DNA of 64,000 bases from Litorilituus sediminis (GCF_004295665.1 NZ_CP034759.1:372001-436000), one strand, 5' to 3'. Positions 52,865 through 62,873 are shown, numbered from the stretch's first letter. Notes: generated by a model from the sequence alone, not told the origin. Numbers and translations: made by a program.

Positions 52865-53563
52865 ATGAACGATCCAAAAGTTGTTGTCGCATTAGACTTT
52901 GATAAAAAAGCAGACGCTTTATCTTTCGTTGATAAAATTGAACCAAGTGATGCTCGTCTCAAAGTAGGCAAGGAGATGTTTACTTATTTCGGGCCTGAGT
53001 TTGTAAAGCAATTAACAGGTAAGGGCTTTGATGTTTTTTTAGATTTAAAATTTCACGATATTCCAAATACAGTCGCTAAAGCTGTTACTGCAGCAGCTGA
53101 TCTTGGTGTGTGGATGGTTAACGTTCACGCCAGTGGCGGTGAACAAATGATGGTTAAATCGCGTGAAGCGCTAAGTCAATTTGGTGACGATGCGCCATTA
53201 CTGATTGCTGTCACGGTTTTAACCAGTATGGGTCAAGAAGATTTAAACGGGCTAGGGATAGCAAAAACACCGGCTGAGCAAGTTATGTCATTGGCAAGTC
53301 TTACACAAAAAAGTGGCTTAGACGGGGTTGTTTGTTCTGCTTGGGAAGCTGAGCAGCTTAAAACAAACTTTGGCAAAGATTTTAAATTAATTACGCCAGG
53401 CATTCGTCCTGCTGGAGCAAGTACTGATGATCAAAAGCGCATCATGACGCCAGAGCAAGCTATAAATGTTGGTGTAGACTACTTAGTGATTGGTCGACCA
53501 ATTACTAAGGCTGCTGATCCACAAAGTGTACTTCAACAAATTAACTTATCCATTAAGAGCTAA
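52865..53563 (+). CDS. pyrF: Orotidine 5'-phosphate decarboxylase
   Basis: A 232-aa TIM-barrel protein. It has [28 protein letters not shown], the catalytic [17 protein letters not shown] (Lys and Asp pairs), and TPGIRPAG and [12 protein letters not shown] phosphate loops. It converts OMP to UMP in pyrimidine synthesis. ATG 52865 follows AGGAAAA. A bidirectional terminator follows. Confidence 0.97.
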   Translation: MNDPKVVVALDFDKKADALSFVDKIEPSDARLKVGKEMFTYFGPEFVKQLTGKGFDVFLDLKFHDIPNTVAKAVTAAADLGVWMVNVHASGGEQMMVKSREALSQFGDDAPLLIAVTVLTSMGQEDLNGLGIAKTPAEQVMSLASLTQKSGLDGVVCSAWEAEQLKTNFGKDFKLITPGIRPAGASTDDQKRIMTPEQAINVGVDYLVIGRPITKAADPQSVLQQINLSIKS

Positions 53564-53604
53564 CTGGTATTAGCTATTAATTGCAATTAATATTCCCGAT
53601 CACA

Positions 53605-53636
53605 AAAAAGGGTTAAGCTTTCGCTTAACCCTTTTT
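53605..53636. terminator. Bidirectional terminator between convergent pyrF and gapA
   Basis: AAAAAGGGTTAAGC (53605-53618) pairs with GCTTAACCCTTTTT (53623-53636) across a TTTC loop. The A-tract on one side and T-tract on the other allow termination in both directions. It lies between the stops of pyrF (53563) and gapA (53662). Confidence 0.85.
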
Positions 53637-53661
53637 ATTTGATGAAATTTAATTACAAAAT

Positions 53662-54684
<1,023 letters not shown>

Positions 54685-54689
54685 TTATA

Positions 54690-54704
54690 TGTAGTAAAAT
54701 TACA
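54690..54704. promoter_or_regulatory. HexR-type operator next to gapA
   Basis: TGTAGTAAAATTACA fits the HexR palindrome TGTARTwwwAYTACA at every defined position (as I recall the consensus from gammaproteobacteria). It lies 24 bases before the gapA start codon on the minus strand. HexR senses 2-keto-3-deoxy-6-phosphogluconate and controls glycolytic and pentose-phosphate genes in Shewanella and relatives. Confidence 0.65.
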
Positions 54705-54773
54705 TCATTTTAAAAATAATTCAAGTTAAAGATGATTTTTACTAACATAAATTTAATTTTAGTCAGTTATTTT

Positions 54774-54788
54774 TGTAATTTTACTAAA
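54774..54788. promoter_or_regulatory. Second HexR-like operator, between gapA and gnd
   Basis: TGTAATTTTACTAAA fits the same palindrome with one mismatch at the penultimate position. Thirteen bases (54774-54786) form a perfect inverted copy of 54692-54704. It lies 132 bases before the gnd start at 54920. Confidence 0.5.
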
Positions 54789-54919
54789 TAATTGCTTTTT
54801 AAGTGCAGAAAACTTGTTTTTTTGAACGATACTTTTGAAATTGCATGTTAGAATAGCGCGCAAATAATCATAATAAAAAAATAACTAACATCACTCTCGA
54901 CCTTAGAAAGGAAAGATTT

Positions 54920-56452
54920 ATGACGCAAGATAAAGTTTTATGTGACATTGGCTTTATTGGTTTAGGCGTAATGGGTAAAAACCTCGTATTAAACTTAGCA
55001 GATAATGGCTTTAATATTGCCGCTTTTGATTTATCTGATGAGAAGGTTCAGTCGGCAATAGCACAAGATGAACTGGAAAACACCACTGGCAAGCAGCGAG
55101 TTTTTGGCTGCTCTTCATACACCGAATTATTATCTCAGCTAAAGGCACCGCATCTTATTGTACTTAGTGTTCCAGCCGGTAGCCCTGTAGACCAAGTCTG
55201 TGAAAACCTCATTGGTGCAGGCATACAGCCAGACGATATTATTATTGATACGGGTAATAGCTTGTGGGTAGATACCGTAGCAAGAGAAGAAAAATACAAA
55301 AGTAACTTCTTATTATTTTCTTCAGCAGTATCTGGTGGTGAAGTGGGGGCTCGATTTGGTCCTTCATTAATGCCAAGTGGCTCACCTTATGCTTGGGCGA
55401 GAGTTAAACCTATTTGGGAAGCGATTGCAGCGAAAGTAGATGCGACAACAGGTAAGCCGTTAGAACGTACCAATCCTGGTGAAATCATTGAAGAAGGTGA
55501 GCCTTGTGCTGCATACATAGGCCCAGCAGGTGCTGGCCATTACGTGAAAATGGTCCATAACGGCATTGAATATGCTGATATGCAAATTATTTGTGAAGCC
55601 TATCATGTACTCAGATCAGGCTTAGGTTTATCTACCCTAGAAATTGCTGATATTTTTGAAAAGTGGAATAGCGGCCCGCTAGATAGTTACTTGATGGAGA
55701 TCTCTGTTGAGGTATTACGCCAAGATTGTTCTGATACTAACACGCCTTTAGTTGATTTAATTCTCGATAAAGCAGGACAAAAAGGCACAGGTTTATGGAC
55801 AGCCATGAGCAGTTTAGAAGTTGGTTGCCCTGCACCAACCATTGCACAAGCTGTGTACGCCCGTTCAATATCATCATTTAAAGCGTTAAGAGTTGAAGCA
55901 AGTACACAATTAAATGGACCTGTTGTTACAGAGCTTAGTGCAGAAGAAAAAGCACAACAAATCGAACAGCTACATGATGCGATATACTGCGCTAAAATTT
56001 GTGCCTATGCTCAAGGCTTTCAACTAATGAAGTTAGCGGCTAAAGAACATGGCTGGACATTAGACTTTGCTAGTATTGCTAAGATTTGGCGCGCTGGTTG
56101 TATCATTCGTGCGGTATTTTTACAGTCGATCACAGAAGCCTTTGAGCGTAATGAAACGTTAGAGAACTTATTGTTAGATAGGTTCTTTATTGAACAACTA
56201 AATGAGCGTCAATTGAATTGGCGTAAATCAATTTGTTCTGCCACAATGCAAGGTATACCAACAGGAGCGTTATCATCAGCACTTGCTTATTATGACTCGG
56301 TGAGAACAGAAGTGTTACCAGCAAACTTATTGCAAGCACAGCGTGACTTCTTTGGTGCGCACACCTTTGAGCGTGTTGATAAACCAGCAGGTAAGAAGTT
56401 TCATGTTGAATGGTCTGATGAAAAACGCCAAACAATTCAAATTGATGGTTAG
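54920..56452 (+). CDS. gnd: 6-phosphogluconate dehydrogenase (decarboxylating)
   Basis: A 510-aa protein, somewhat longer than the common 470-aa form because of extra residues around 145-175. It has the NADP-binding IGFIGLGVMGKNLVLNLAD, the SAVSGGEVGARFGPSLMPSG segment, the catalytic GAGHYVKMVHNGIEYADMQ (Lys and Asn), DKAGQKGTGLWT and the C-terminal AYYDSVRTEVLPANLLQAQRDFFGAHTF (in parts). It oxidises 6-phosphogluconate to ribulose-5-phosphate with NADP. It is divergent from gapA around HexR-like boxes. The MsrB-like gene starts 5 bases after its stop and is likely co-transcribed. Confidence 0.95.
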   Translation: MTQDKVLCDIGFIGLGVMGKNLVLNLADNGFNIAAFDLSDEKVQSAIAQDELENTTGKQRVFGCSSYTELLSQLKAPHLIVLSVPAGSPVDQVCENLIGAGIQPDDIIIDTGNSLWVDTVAREEKYKSNFLLFSSAVSGGEVGARFGPSLMPSGSPYAWARVKPIWEAIAAKVDATTGKPLERTNPGEIIEEGEPCAAYIGPAGAGHYVKMVHNGIEYADMQIICEAYHVLRSGLGLSTLEIADIFEKWNSGPLDSYLMEISVEVLRQDCSDTNTPLVDLILDKAGQKGTGLWTAMSSLEVGCPAPTIAQAVYARSISSFKALRVEASTQLNGPVVTELSAEEKAQQIEQLHDAIYCAKICAYAQGFQLMKLAAKEHGWTLDFASIAKIWRAGCIIRAVFLQSITEAFERNETLENLLLDRFFIEQLNERQLNWRKSICSATMQGIPTGALSSALAYYDSVRTEVLPANLLQAQRDFFGAHTFERVDKPAGKKFHVEWSDEKRQTIQIDG

Positions 56453-56457
56453 TTAAA

Positions 56458-56832
56458 TTGCACGACGACGATTATAAAGACAAGTTAAGTGAAGCGGCAT
56501 ATCGAGTATGCCGTTTAGCTGCTACTGAGCAACCGTTTACTGGTGAGTATAACGATCATTGGTTAGCGGGTGATTATCTTTGTGTTTGCTGTGAAAGGCT
56601 ACTATTTTCTAGCAGGCACAAATTTAATGCCGGCTGTGGCTGGCCTAGTTTTTATCAAAGTGCTGATAGCGCGATAGAATATCGCCAAGATAGCTCACAT
56701 AATATGGTTCGTACAGAAGTGCGCTGCGCTAACTGTCAATCCCATTTAGGTCATGTCTTTGATGATGGTCCACAGCCCACGGGCAAACGCTACTGTATCA
56801 ACTCCGTTAGTTTACTTTTCAAAGCGAGCTAA
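56458..56832 (+). CDS. msrB: Peptide methionine-R-sulfoxide reductase (MsrB-like)
   Basis: A 124-aa MsrB domain. Two zinc-binding CxxC pairs are seen (YLCVCCERL and RCANCQSH), with the core GCGWPSFY, RTEVRCANCQSHLGHVFDDGP and the catalytic Cys in GKRYCINS. It reduces methionine-R-sulfoxide. The start is TTG 56458, five bases after the gnd stop; no ATG fits. The C-terminus overlaps the convergent lipoprotein gene by 4 bases. Cytoplasmic location is likely, as no signal peptide is present. Confidence 0.9.
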   Translation: MHDDDYKDKLSEAAYRVCRLAATEQPFTGEYNDHWLAGDYLCVCCERLLFSSRHKFNAGCGWPSFYQSADSAIEYRQDSSHNMVRTEVRCANCQSHLGHVFDDGPQPTGKRYCINSVSLLFKAS

Positions 56833-57635
56833 AACTTTGGAGCAGTAAACTTACCATCATAGATTTTATCCAGTGTGCTATCAGCAACCTTATCTAGAAA
56901 GTCACCATTTAAGCCATATTGCTCTTTATAAAGATTGAGGGATTGCTCGGCAATCTCTCTTTCTTTTCTGTCCGTTTCTACTTCCTGGTAAATCTTCAAC
57001 CAAATATAGGCTTGCTCATACTTTTCTTTATTAGTAAAAATCGTGGTTAGTGTTTGAAATATTTCCGGATCAAGTACTGTGCCTGGCTCATATAATTCAA
57101 GTGCATGAAATAACAAAGCTAATGTTTTTTTAATGTCTCGTTTTACATAATGCGTTGCTAAGTGATATTGCGCGGTGGTATTTTCTAGCATACTGCTGCC
57201 TTCCATCTTCAAAAACTTTTCTAAGGCAACGGTGTCGGTATATCTAGTCCAGTGATAAAACAAAAGGTGAGGGTGCTCAGAAGTCGCTGTTTCATCTGAT
57301 AATTCAGCTAATGCAGCTTTCGCTTTGAGTAAATTATTGGTTCGGTAAGTTTTCTTTTCTTTGAGTTTTCGATGCTCAATTTGTGAAGCTAAACTCATAC
57401 ATTTTATATAGTCTTCATAGGCAACCAATAAATGAAATTTATGCACATCCTGCGCTTTTTCTTTTAAATCTAATCGCGCAAAGGCAACATTGATTCGCTC
57501 AGCTTTACACCAACTGTCTTGAGTAAACTCTGAACAAATATCTTCATGTTCTTGACAAAGATCAGCCAAACTTTTGCTGTTATCACAGCCAATTAAACAT
57601 AAAGGTAAAACTAGAGCAAAAATGATGGTTTTCAT
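56829..57635 (-). CDS. Predicted lipoprotein of unknown function (DUF2989-like)
   Basis: A 268-aa protein with a lipoprotein signal peptide (lipobox LCLIGC, Cys17). The mature part is helical with several cysteines near the N-terminus (LCQEHEDICSEFTQDSWCK) and TPR-like helix pairs (AQYHLATHYVKRDIKKTLALL). I associate it with the DUF2989 lipoproteins of Alteromonadales from memory. It is probably anchored in the outer membrane. Function is unknown. It is transcribed alone, opposite the MsrB-like gene. Confidence 0.65.
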   Translation of the reverse strand: MKTIIFALVLPLCLIGCDNSKSLADLCQEHEDICSEFTQDSWCKAERINVAFARLDLKEKAQDVHKFHLLVAYEDYIKCMSLASQIEHRKLKEKKTYRTNNLLKAKAALAELSDETATSEHPHLLFYHWTRYTDTVALEKFLKMEGSSMLENTTAQYHLATHYVKRDIKKTLALLFHALELYEPGTVLDPEIFQTLTTIFTNKEKYEQAYIWLKIYQEVETDRKEREIAEQSLNLYKEQYGLNGDFLDKVADSTLDKIYDGKFTAPKF

Positions 57636-57801
57636 TCGACAATCTTTTTACAAAATTCATTAAAAATAATCATGTAATCTATGGAGAAATATTTCACACT
57701 ACATTACAATACGCAGGATTTTAAAGCACCCGCTATTATTATACAGTTTACTCACTAATAATAGACTATCGTTCAATTGACTGACATAAAAGGTTCAAGC
57801 A

Positions 57802-59253
57802 ATGACATCTCATCTTGAGGAAAAATATCAAGCAAGCTGGCAAGAGCGTCAAACGTTCGCTGAAAATATGCAACCAATCATAGGACAATTATTCAGAAAT
57901 AAAGGTATCGAAATTTCTGTTTACGGTCGTCCGCTATTAAATGCTTCTCCTATTGATATCATTAAAGCGCACAAATCAGTCGCTTTACATGAAGAAAGCA
58001 AGTTACGTTTGCGTGAAAGCTTCCCATTTGTAGAAGCCCTTAGCAAAATGACTTTAGCACCAGCACGCATCGATATCGGTAAACTTGCTTATGCTTACCT
58101 TTATCAAGGTCAAGCAAATGACTTGTCAATTGAGCAATACCTAGAAAAAGAATTAACACCTGTAACACGTGAAAATATTGATCAAGAAAGCCAAGACGTT
58201 GTTCTTTACGGTTTTGGTCGTATTGGTCGTTTATTAGCTCGTCTTTTAATCGAACAAACAGGTCCTAACGCTAAGCTTAACTTACGCGCTATCGTTATTC
58301 GCCCAGCAAAAGGCGATGATGATTTAGAAAAACGTGCTAGCTTACTTCGTCGTGACTCTGTTCACGGTGCTTTTAACGGTAGCATTACGGTTGATAAAGA
58401 AAACAACGTAATTAAAGCAAATGGTGCTTTTATTAAAGTTATCTACGCTTCATCTCCATCAGAAGTTGATTACACAGCTCATGGTATTGATAATGCTCTT
58501 GTTGTTGATAACACAGGTATTTGGAGTGATGAAGAAGGTTTAGGCCAACACTTACAATCAAAAGGTGTTGCTAAAGTATTATTAACGGCTCCAGCTAAAG
58601 GTGACATTAAAAACATCGTATACGGTGTTAACCATGACATGATCTTAGCTGAAGACAAAATTGTTTCAGCAGCAAGCTGTACAACTAACGCTATCACACC
58701 TGTATTGAAAGCGATTAACGATGAGTTTGGTATTAAGAACGGTCACGTTGAAACAGTTCACTCATACACTAATGATCAAAACTTAATTGATAACTACCAC
58801 AAAGCTCCACGTCGTGGTCGCAGTGCACCATTAAACATGGTAATTAGTACTACAGGTGCGGCAAAAGCTGTATCTAAAGCACTACCTGAGCTTAAAGGTT
58901 TATTAACAGGTAACGCGATTCGTGTTCCTACGCCAAACGTATCAATGGCTATCATGAACTTAAACCTTAAAAAAGCGACTGACAAAGAAGCATTAAATGA
59001 TTACTTACGTAACATTTCATTAAATTCTGAGCTGCAAAATCAAGTTGATTACACAGCGTCTACTGAAATTGTTTCAACTGACTTAGTTGGTTCACGTTAC
59101 GCAGGTGTTGTTGATTCACAAGCAACTATCGTAGATGCTGATCGCGCTGTATTATACGTATGGTACGATAACGAATTTGGTTATAGCTGTCAGGTTGTTC
59201 GCGTAATGCTTGAAATGGCTGGCATCACAGTACCAACATTACCGGCAAACTAA
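57802..59253 (+). CDS. Glyceraldehyde-3-phosphate dehydrogenase, long form
   Basis: A 483-aa protein. The first 125 residues are an extra helical domain found in a long GAPDH subgroup of Vibrio/Alteromonadales. The NAD-binding domain then begins at VVLYGFGRIGRLLARLL, the catalytic Cys lies in SAASCTTNAITPVLKAI, with HSYTNDQNLIDNYHKA and the C-terminal VWYDNEFGYSCQVVRVM. Its cofactor and metabolic role (glycolytic or gluconeogenic) cannot be told from sequence alone. Codon usage resembles highly expressed genes such as rpsA. A 9-bp inverted repeat lies upstream at 57733-57764. Confidence 0.9.
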   Translation: MTSHLEEKYQASWQERQTFAENMQPIIGQLFRNKGIEISVYGRPLLNASPIDIIKAHKSVALHEESKLRLRESFPFVEALSKMTLAPARIDIGKLAYAYLYQGQANDLSIEQYLEKELTPVTRENIDQESQDVVLYGFGRIGRLLARLLIEQTGPNAKLNLRAIVIRPAKGDDDLEKRASLLRRDSVHGAFNGSITVDKENNVIKANGAFIKVIYASSPSEVDYTAHGIDNALVVDNTGIWSDEEGLGQHLQSKGVAKVLLTAPAKGDIKNIVYGVNHDMILAEDKIVSAASCTTNAITPVLKAINDEFGIKNGHVETVHSYTNDQNLIDNYHKAPRRGRSAPLNMVISTTGAAKAVSKALPELKGLLTGNAIRVPTPNVSMAIMNLNLKKATDKEALNDYLRNISLNSELQNQVDYTASTEIVSTDLVGSRYAGVVDSQATIVDADRAVLYVWYDNEFGYSCQVVRVMLEMAGITVPTLPAN

Positions 59254-59284
59254 TTAAATAGTTTATTTAGTTAATTAGCTATTT

Positions 59285-59312
59285 AAAACGCTCACTTTTG
59301 GTGAGCGTTTTT
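59285..59312 (+). terminator. Terminator after the long-form GAPDH gene
   Basis: AAAACGCTCAC (59285-59295) pairs with GTGAGCGTTTT (59301-59311) around TTTTG, then T. It lies 31 bases past the stop. Confidence 0.85.
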
Positions 59313-59321
59313 GTTTATGAT

Positions 59322-59357
59322 CAACTATAAATATTAAAGCAACTATAAATACTAAAG
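59322..59357 (+). repeat. Tandem 18-bp duplication
   Basis: CAACTATAAATATTAAAG at 59322-59339 is followed immediately by CAACTATAAATACTAAAG at 59340-59357, differing at one base. It lies in the gap between the GAPDH terminator and the small gene at 59418. It could arise by replication slippage; a regulatory role is not indicated. Confidence 0.7.
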
Positions 59358-59417
59358 GTTTAGCAGTGCTTGCCGATACAAAGCCAGTAGTAAAAATAAA
59401 TTGATTGTGAGTAGCCG

Positions 59418-59621
59418 ATGTCATTAATAATTAACGAACAAACCCCAAGTGTTGCCAATGAGCAATCACCTGGCCAACAAGCGATAACCGCTAAGTTAGC
59501 GAAATCACATCAAGAAATTCAGGGACAAATGGCGTTAGAGTTAATTCAGTCAGCAGATATTAATGTCACAACACCATCTTTACCTGCCAACCTTGGCAAT
59601 AGCATCAATATAAAAGTCTAA
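59418..59621 (+). CDS. Small protein of unknown function
   Basis: A 67-aa protein without a signal peptide or membrane helix. It is rich in Gln, Ser and Ala, with a helical central part ([19 protein letters not shown]) and a C-terminal LGNSINIKV reminiscent of short putative motility proteins (YjfB-like), a weak resemblance from memory. The ATG at 59418 is preceded by a poor ribosome-binding site (GTAGCCG). It overlaps the convergent tusE by 4 bases. It may be real given its amphipathic composition, but function is unknown. Confidence 0.45.
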   Translation: MSLIINEQTPSVANEQSPGQQAITAKLAKSHQEIQGQMALELIQSADINVTTPSLPANLGNSINIKV

Positions 59622-59950
59622 ATACACCTAGCAGGCTTAGGTAGCCCTGCATATTTAGTTGCTTGCTTGGCAGGGCCTTCAGGAAATAATCGGTATAGGT
59701 AACGGCTGCTTGATTTTTCTTCACCAAATTCAGCCTTCATCGCTTTTGTTAGTGCGCGAATAGCCGGTGAAGTGTTGTAGGTTAAATAAAACTCACGAAC
59801 AAAATTAATCACTTCCCAATGCGCAGGGGTTAATGCAAAATCATCGGCCTTTGCCATAATTACTGCCAATTCTGGCTGCCATAGGGTGTGATCTAGTAGG
59901 TAGCCTTGCTTATCGGTTTCTATTTCTTGGTTATTGAAAATTATTGCCAT
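59618..59950 (-). CDS. tusE: Sulfurtransferase TusE (DsrC family)
   Basis: A 110-aa DsrC/TusE protein. It has [33 protein letters not shown] and the C-terminal PKPARCI with the sulfur-accepting penultimate Cys. TusE takes persulfide sulfur from TusD and passes it to MnmA for 2-thiolation of tRNA wobble uridine. It overlaps tusB by 10 bases and is last in tusD-C-B-E. Confidence 0.94.
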   Translation of the reverse strand: MAIIFNNQEIETDKQGYLLDHTLWQPELAVIMAKADDFALTPAHWEVINFVREFYLTYNTSPAIRALTKAMKAEFGEEKSSSRYLYRLFPEGPAKQATKYAGLPKPARCI

Positions 59951-60234
59951 GTCATTGTTCTATCTAATTGAAAGGTTAATTGCACCAGGTCGTTATTGGA
60001 GATTGCCTCAATTGAGTTTGGAATTGCAATTGCACGTGCGCTGGCATGGTGCGCCATTACTTTAACTTCAAGGCCTGGTAATTGGCTTTGCGTATTCATG
60101 AGCGCAGGGTGGTTTACATTATAACTGCCGTCATCTATGAAAACTAATACATCACTTTCACAAATAATATCTAAGCATTGCTGTAATTCATTACTTTGAA
60201 AGCCACTGTTGCGCACAATATGTAAAATTGCCAT
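59941..60234 (-). CDS. tusB: Sulfurtransferase complex subunit TusB
   Basis: A 97-aa DsrH/TusB-family protein ([33 protein letters not shown]). It is a structural part of the TusBCD hexamer. It lies 4 bases after tusC and overlaps tusE. Assignment rests on the N-terminal pattern plus position. Confidence 0.9.
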   Translation of the reverse strand: MAILHIVRNSGFQSNELQQCLDIICESDVLVFIDDGSYNVNHPALMNTQSQLPGLEVKVMAHHASARAIAIPNSIEAISNNDLVQLTFQLDRTMTWQ

Positions 60235-60238
60235 ATCA

Positions 60239-60595
60239 TTAAAACCTTAATATTGTTTTGTGTTCATTAAGCTTTGCGGCAAAGGTTTCACTGCCTAACA
60301 CTTCTACACCGTCAATATGAAAATCATTGCTCATACTACGTTGTGATAAAGAAGTATCACACACATAGATATGTTCAATGTCGTAAAAGTCAAAGGCGGC
60401 GAAGGTTTTTAGATAATCTTTAATGGAAATTAGGCTAGCATCTTGTTCAGCTTTTAGCTGAAATACACCATCGCCTTGAAAAAACAACGAGACACCTTGC
60501 TCATAAGAGGCGAATATCAGCGCAATATCAAGGGCTTCTTTACCTGAGCTGCTACCGAAGGGAGCTTTACTGTTTACTATGGCTAATTCATTCAT
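60239..60595 (-). CDS. tusC: Sulfurtransferase complex subunit TusC
   Basis: A 118-aa DsrF/TusC-family protein (SSGKEALDIALIFASYEQGVSLFFQGDGVFQL in parts; YICDTSL-like YVCDTSLSQRSM). It lacks the catalytic Cys role of TusD and serves in the hexamer. It is located between tusD and tusB with gaps of 16 and 4 bases. Confidence 0.92.
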   Translation of the reverse strand: MNELAIVNSKAPFGSSSGKEALDIALIFASYEQGVSLFFQGDGVFQLKAEQDASLISIKDYLKTFAAFDFYDIEHIYVCDTSLSQRSMSNDFHIDGVEVLGSETFAAKLNEHKTILRF

Positions 60596-60611
60596 CGTGG
60601 TTAACTTGCTA

Positions 60612-60989
60612 TTAAAATTGGATTAATCGATCAGCTGAGCTGGTTAACTCTACAAGTTCACCTAAGCCAGAGACGATAAAAGCACTATTAAGATTGTTCA
60701 CTCTATCTGATGGTGTGTCATCGCAATAAATTCCGTGCTTATCTGCTGCCGTAACACATAAATGTAATGGCAGTGCGTATTCTTTGTTGAGTCTTAGCCA
60801 GTGTTTCACTGCTTGAAACTCATCACTGGCAATCTCTACATTGGCATTAGCGTGTAGAACACCTTGTTGATAGAAAAATACACCTATAAGCTCAACACCT
60901 TGTTTTAAGGCGGCCTCAACATACTCAATAGCACTAACCGTTAAGTTAGAGTGAGGAGGGGTAGTCACCATTACCGCTAATCTTTTCAC
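60612..60989 (-). CDS. tusD: Sulfurtransferase TusD
   Basis: A 125-aa DsrE/TusD-family protein. The active Cys is in LHLCVTAADKHGI at about residue 78, and GVFFYQQGVLHAN is the conserved loop. It accepts sulfur from TusA and transfers it to TusE. It is the first gene of the tus operon, just after the terminator of the upstream YccA-like gene. Confidence 0.93.
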   Translation of the reverse strand: MKRLAVMVTTPPHSNLTVSAIEYVEAALKQGVELIGVFFYQQGVLHANANVEIASDEFQAVKHWLRLNKEYALPLHLCVTAADKHGIYCDDTPSDRVNNLNSAFIVSGLGELVELTSSADRLIQF

Positions 60990-61012
60990 AAACTTACCTA
61001 TAAATTTTACGC

Positions 61013-61045
61013 AAAAAAAAGCCCCGTTTTCACGAGGCTTTTTAT
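61013..61045 (-). terminator. Terminator between the YccA-like gene and tusD
   Basis: AAAAAGCCCCG (61016-61026) pairs with CGAGGCTTTTT (61033-61043) with one C-A mismatch around a 6-base loop. A- and T-tracts flank both sides. It lies 40 bases past the stop of the minus-strand gene at 61085, so it likely ends that transcript and the tus operon starts after it. Confidence 0.7.
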
Positions 61046-61084
61046 TATATCATAAGGTGGATTGCTTAATAGCTTTGCAGCAAA

Positions 61085-61753
61085 TTAATCATCACCATTA
61101 AATACACCTAATAAGTGAAGTAGGTGTACGAAGATGTTGTAAATATTTAAGTATAAAGAAATAGTCGCGCGAATATAGTTACGCTCACCACCATTAATTA
61201 TACGGCTAGTATCAAACAAGATTAAGCCAGACATTACCATAATAACTGCAGCGCTAATTGCTAAAGACAAAGCAGGAATTTGGAAGAAGATATTCGCTAA
61301 GCTCGCTACCAATACTACGATTAAGCCAACCATTAAGAAGCCACCCATAAATGAGAAGTCTTTCTTACTTGTTAGGGCATAACCTGAAAGCGCGAAGAAT
61401 ATTAATGCAGTACCGCCAAGTGCTTGCATAATTAAAGCACCGCCATTAGGCATAGCAGCATAAACATTCAGCATTGGACCTAAAGAGGCACCCATTAAGC
61501 CAGTAAACGCAAATATCCAGTAAATACCACTTGCTGAGTCGGCTTTCTTATTAACAACGAACATTAAACCAAAAGCAACTAACATCATCACAAGCGCTGC
61601 CATGTGCGATAAATTCATCGCCATAGATATACCAGCGGTTACGGCACTAAAAGCTAGCGTCATTGATAATAACATATAGGTATTTTTCAATACCTTATTA
61701 ATTTCAATAGCAGAGCTTTGACTTGCTGTTTGAAAATTCATATTAGATTGCAT
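61085..61753 (-). CDS. yccA: Bax inhibitor-1/YccA family membrane protein
   Basis: A 222-aa protein with seven predicted membrane helices and the family pattern NKVLKNTYMLLSMTLAFSAVTAG, AGLSLGP-like GASLGPML, and a C-terminal NYIRATISLYLNIYNIFVHLL with a terminal Asp-Asp (NGDD). In E. coli YccA is a substrate and modulator of FtsH. It is adjacent to the tus operon, as in E. coli (yccA next to tusE). Transcribed alone. The ATG at 61753 is chosen; an internal Met at residue 5 is possible. Confidence 0.93.
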   Translation of the reverse strand: MQSNMNFQTASQSSAIEINKVLKNTYMLLSMTLAFSAVTAGISMAMNLSHMAALVMMLVAFGLMFVVNKKADSASGIYWIFAFTGLMGASLGPMLNVYAAMPNGGALIMQALGGTALIFFALSGYALTSKKDFSFMGGFLMVGLIVVLVASLANIFFQIPALSLAISAAVIMVMSGLILFDTSRIINGGERNYIRATISLYLNIYNIFVHLLHLLGVFNGDD

Positions 61754-61983
61754 AATCTTTCCTTTAAAAATTATTATACTTCTTAGATAAGGTCATTTTC
61801 GTTAAGTTCAAGGTTTAATTGATACTTAGCTAAATAACCAACTCTGTGACATATTATGGCACGGTGTTTTTGAAATTACTACGTATAAACCTAGCCAATT
61901 TAAGCTATATTTTGTGTTTATTTGTAACTAATACAAATAATACTAAAACAAAAGTTATTAAAAATTAAATATTTATTAAACCT

Positions 61984-62598
61984 CTATATTTGTTGCCAAG
62001 CTAAGCCTAGTGATTCATAACTATCAATGATTTCTTGTTTACGATAACAATCATTACTGTGATCGTTAATTAAGCCTGCTGCCTGCAGGTGAGCATAAAT
62101 TGTTGTCGAACCAACAAATTTAAAACCACGCTTTTTCAAATCTTTACTTAGGGCATCTGATACATGGTTAGTAGCAGGGTAGTCTTCAAGGTTATCAATA
62201 TTGCTTACCTGAACTTTGTTATCAACAAATGCCCATATGTATTTCACAAAACTGCCAAATTCTTGTTGAATAGCAATAAATTGCTTAGCGTTATTGACAG
62301 TTGCAGCTATTTTTCCTTTATGGCGAATAATACCGGTATCTTCTACTAAGCGTGCTTCATCTTCTGGCGTAAATGCTGCTACCTTGTTTACATCAAAATT
62401 AGCAAAGGCTTTTCGATAACCTTCGCGACGTTTCAAAATGGTATACCAACTTAATCCTGCCTGGGCAGATTCAAGTACCAAGTATTCAAACATTTTATTG
62501 TCATCTAATACTGGCACGCCCCATTCTTTATCATGGTAGTCAACATAATCTGCTTTTGAGGTATCTAACCAAGGGCAGCGACAACTATTTTTTTCCAT
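61984..62598 (-). CDS. tag: DNA-3-methyladenine glycosylase I
   Basis: A 204-aa Tag protein. It has CPWLDTSKADYVDYHDKEWG with the zinc-ligand Cys and His, YLVLESAQAGLSWYTILKRR with the catalytic Glu region, FVGSTTIYAHLQAAGLINDH and the second Cys in HSNDCYR. It removes 3-methyladenine from DNA in base excision repair. The ATG at 62598 follows AAGGAATAAAAA. It stands alone upstream of a tRNA gene on the other strand. Confidence 0.95.
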   Translation of the reverse strand: MEKNSCRCPWLDTSKADYVDYHDKEWGVPVLDDNKMFEYLVLESAQAGLSWYTILKRREGYRKAFANFDVNKVAAFTPEDEARLVEDTGIIRHKGKIAATVNNAKQFIAIQQEFGSFVKYIWAFVDNKVQVSNIDNLEDYPATNHVSDALSKDLKKRGFKFVGSTTIYAHLQAAGLINDHSNDCYRKQEIIDSYESLGLAWQQI

Positions 62599-62775
62599 TT
62601 TTTATTCCTTAAAAGGCCAAGAATTGTTTGAATTCAAAGCAAGTTGTTTAATTTAATAGCAAATAAACATAAAACCACAAAAATTAGTGAAATAGTGCTT
62701 TACAAGCTTTTATAGAGACTTTAATATTCGCCTCGTTCTCAAGCAAGCATTGTTTACAACTTACTTGAAACGATT

Positions 62776-62866
62776 GGTGAGATGGCTGAGTGGTCGAAAG
62801 CACTGGTCTTGAAAACCAGCAAGGGTTTGTAGCCCTTCTAGGGTTCAAATCCCTATCTCACCGCCA
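62776..62866 (+). tRNA. serT: tRNA-Ser (anticodon UGA)
   Basis: A 91-base type II tRNA. Acceptor GGTGAGA pairs with TCTCACC, followed by G and an encoded CCA. The anticodon loop CTTGAAA gives TGA between CTGGT and ACCAG. The long variable arm (AAGGGTTTGTAGCCCTT) is typical of serine tRNAs and the T-arm is GGGTTCAAATCCC. It reads UCA and related codons. A strong terminator follows at once, and an IS5-family element is inserted about 30 bases downstream. Confidence 0.97.
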
Positions 62867-62873
62867 TACAGAG

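Noticed and set aside
59322-59357. CRISPR-like or iteron repeat
   Set aside because: Only two directly abutting 18-bp copies with no spacers; a slippage duplication is enough to explain it.
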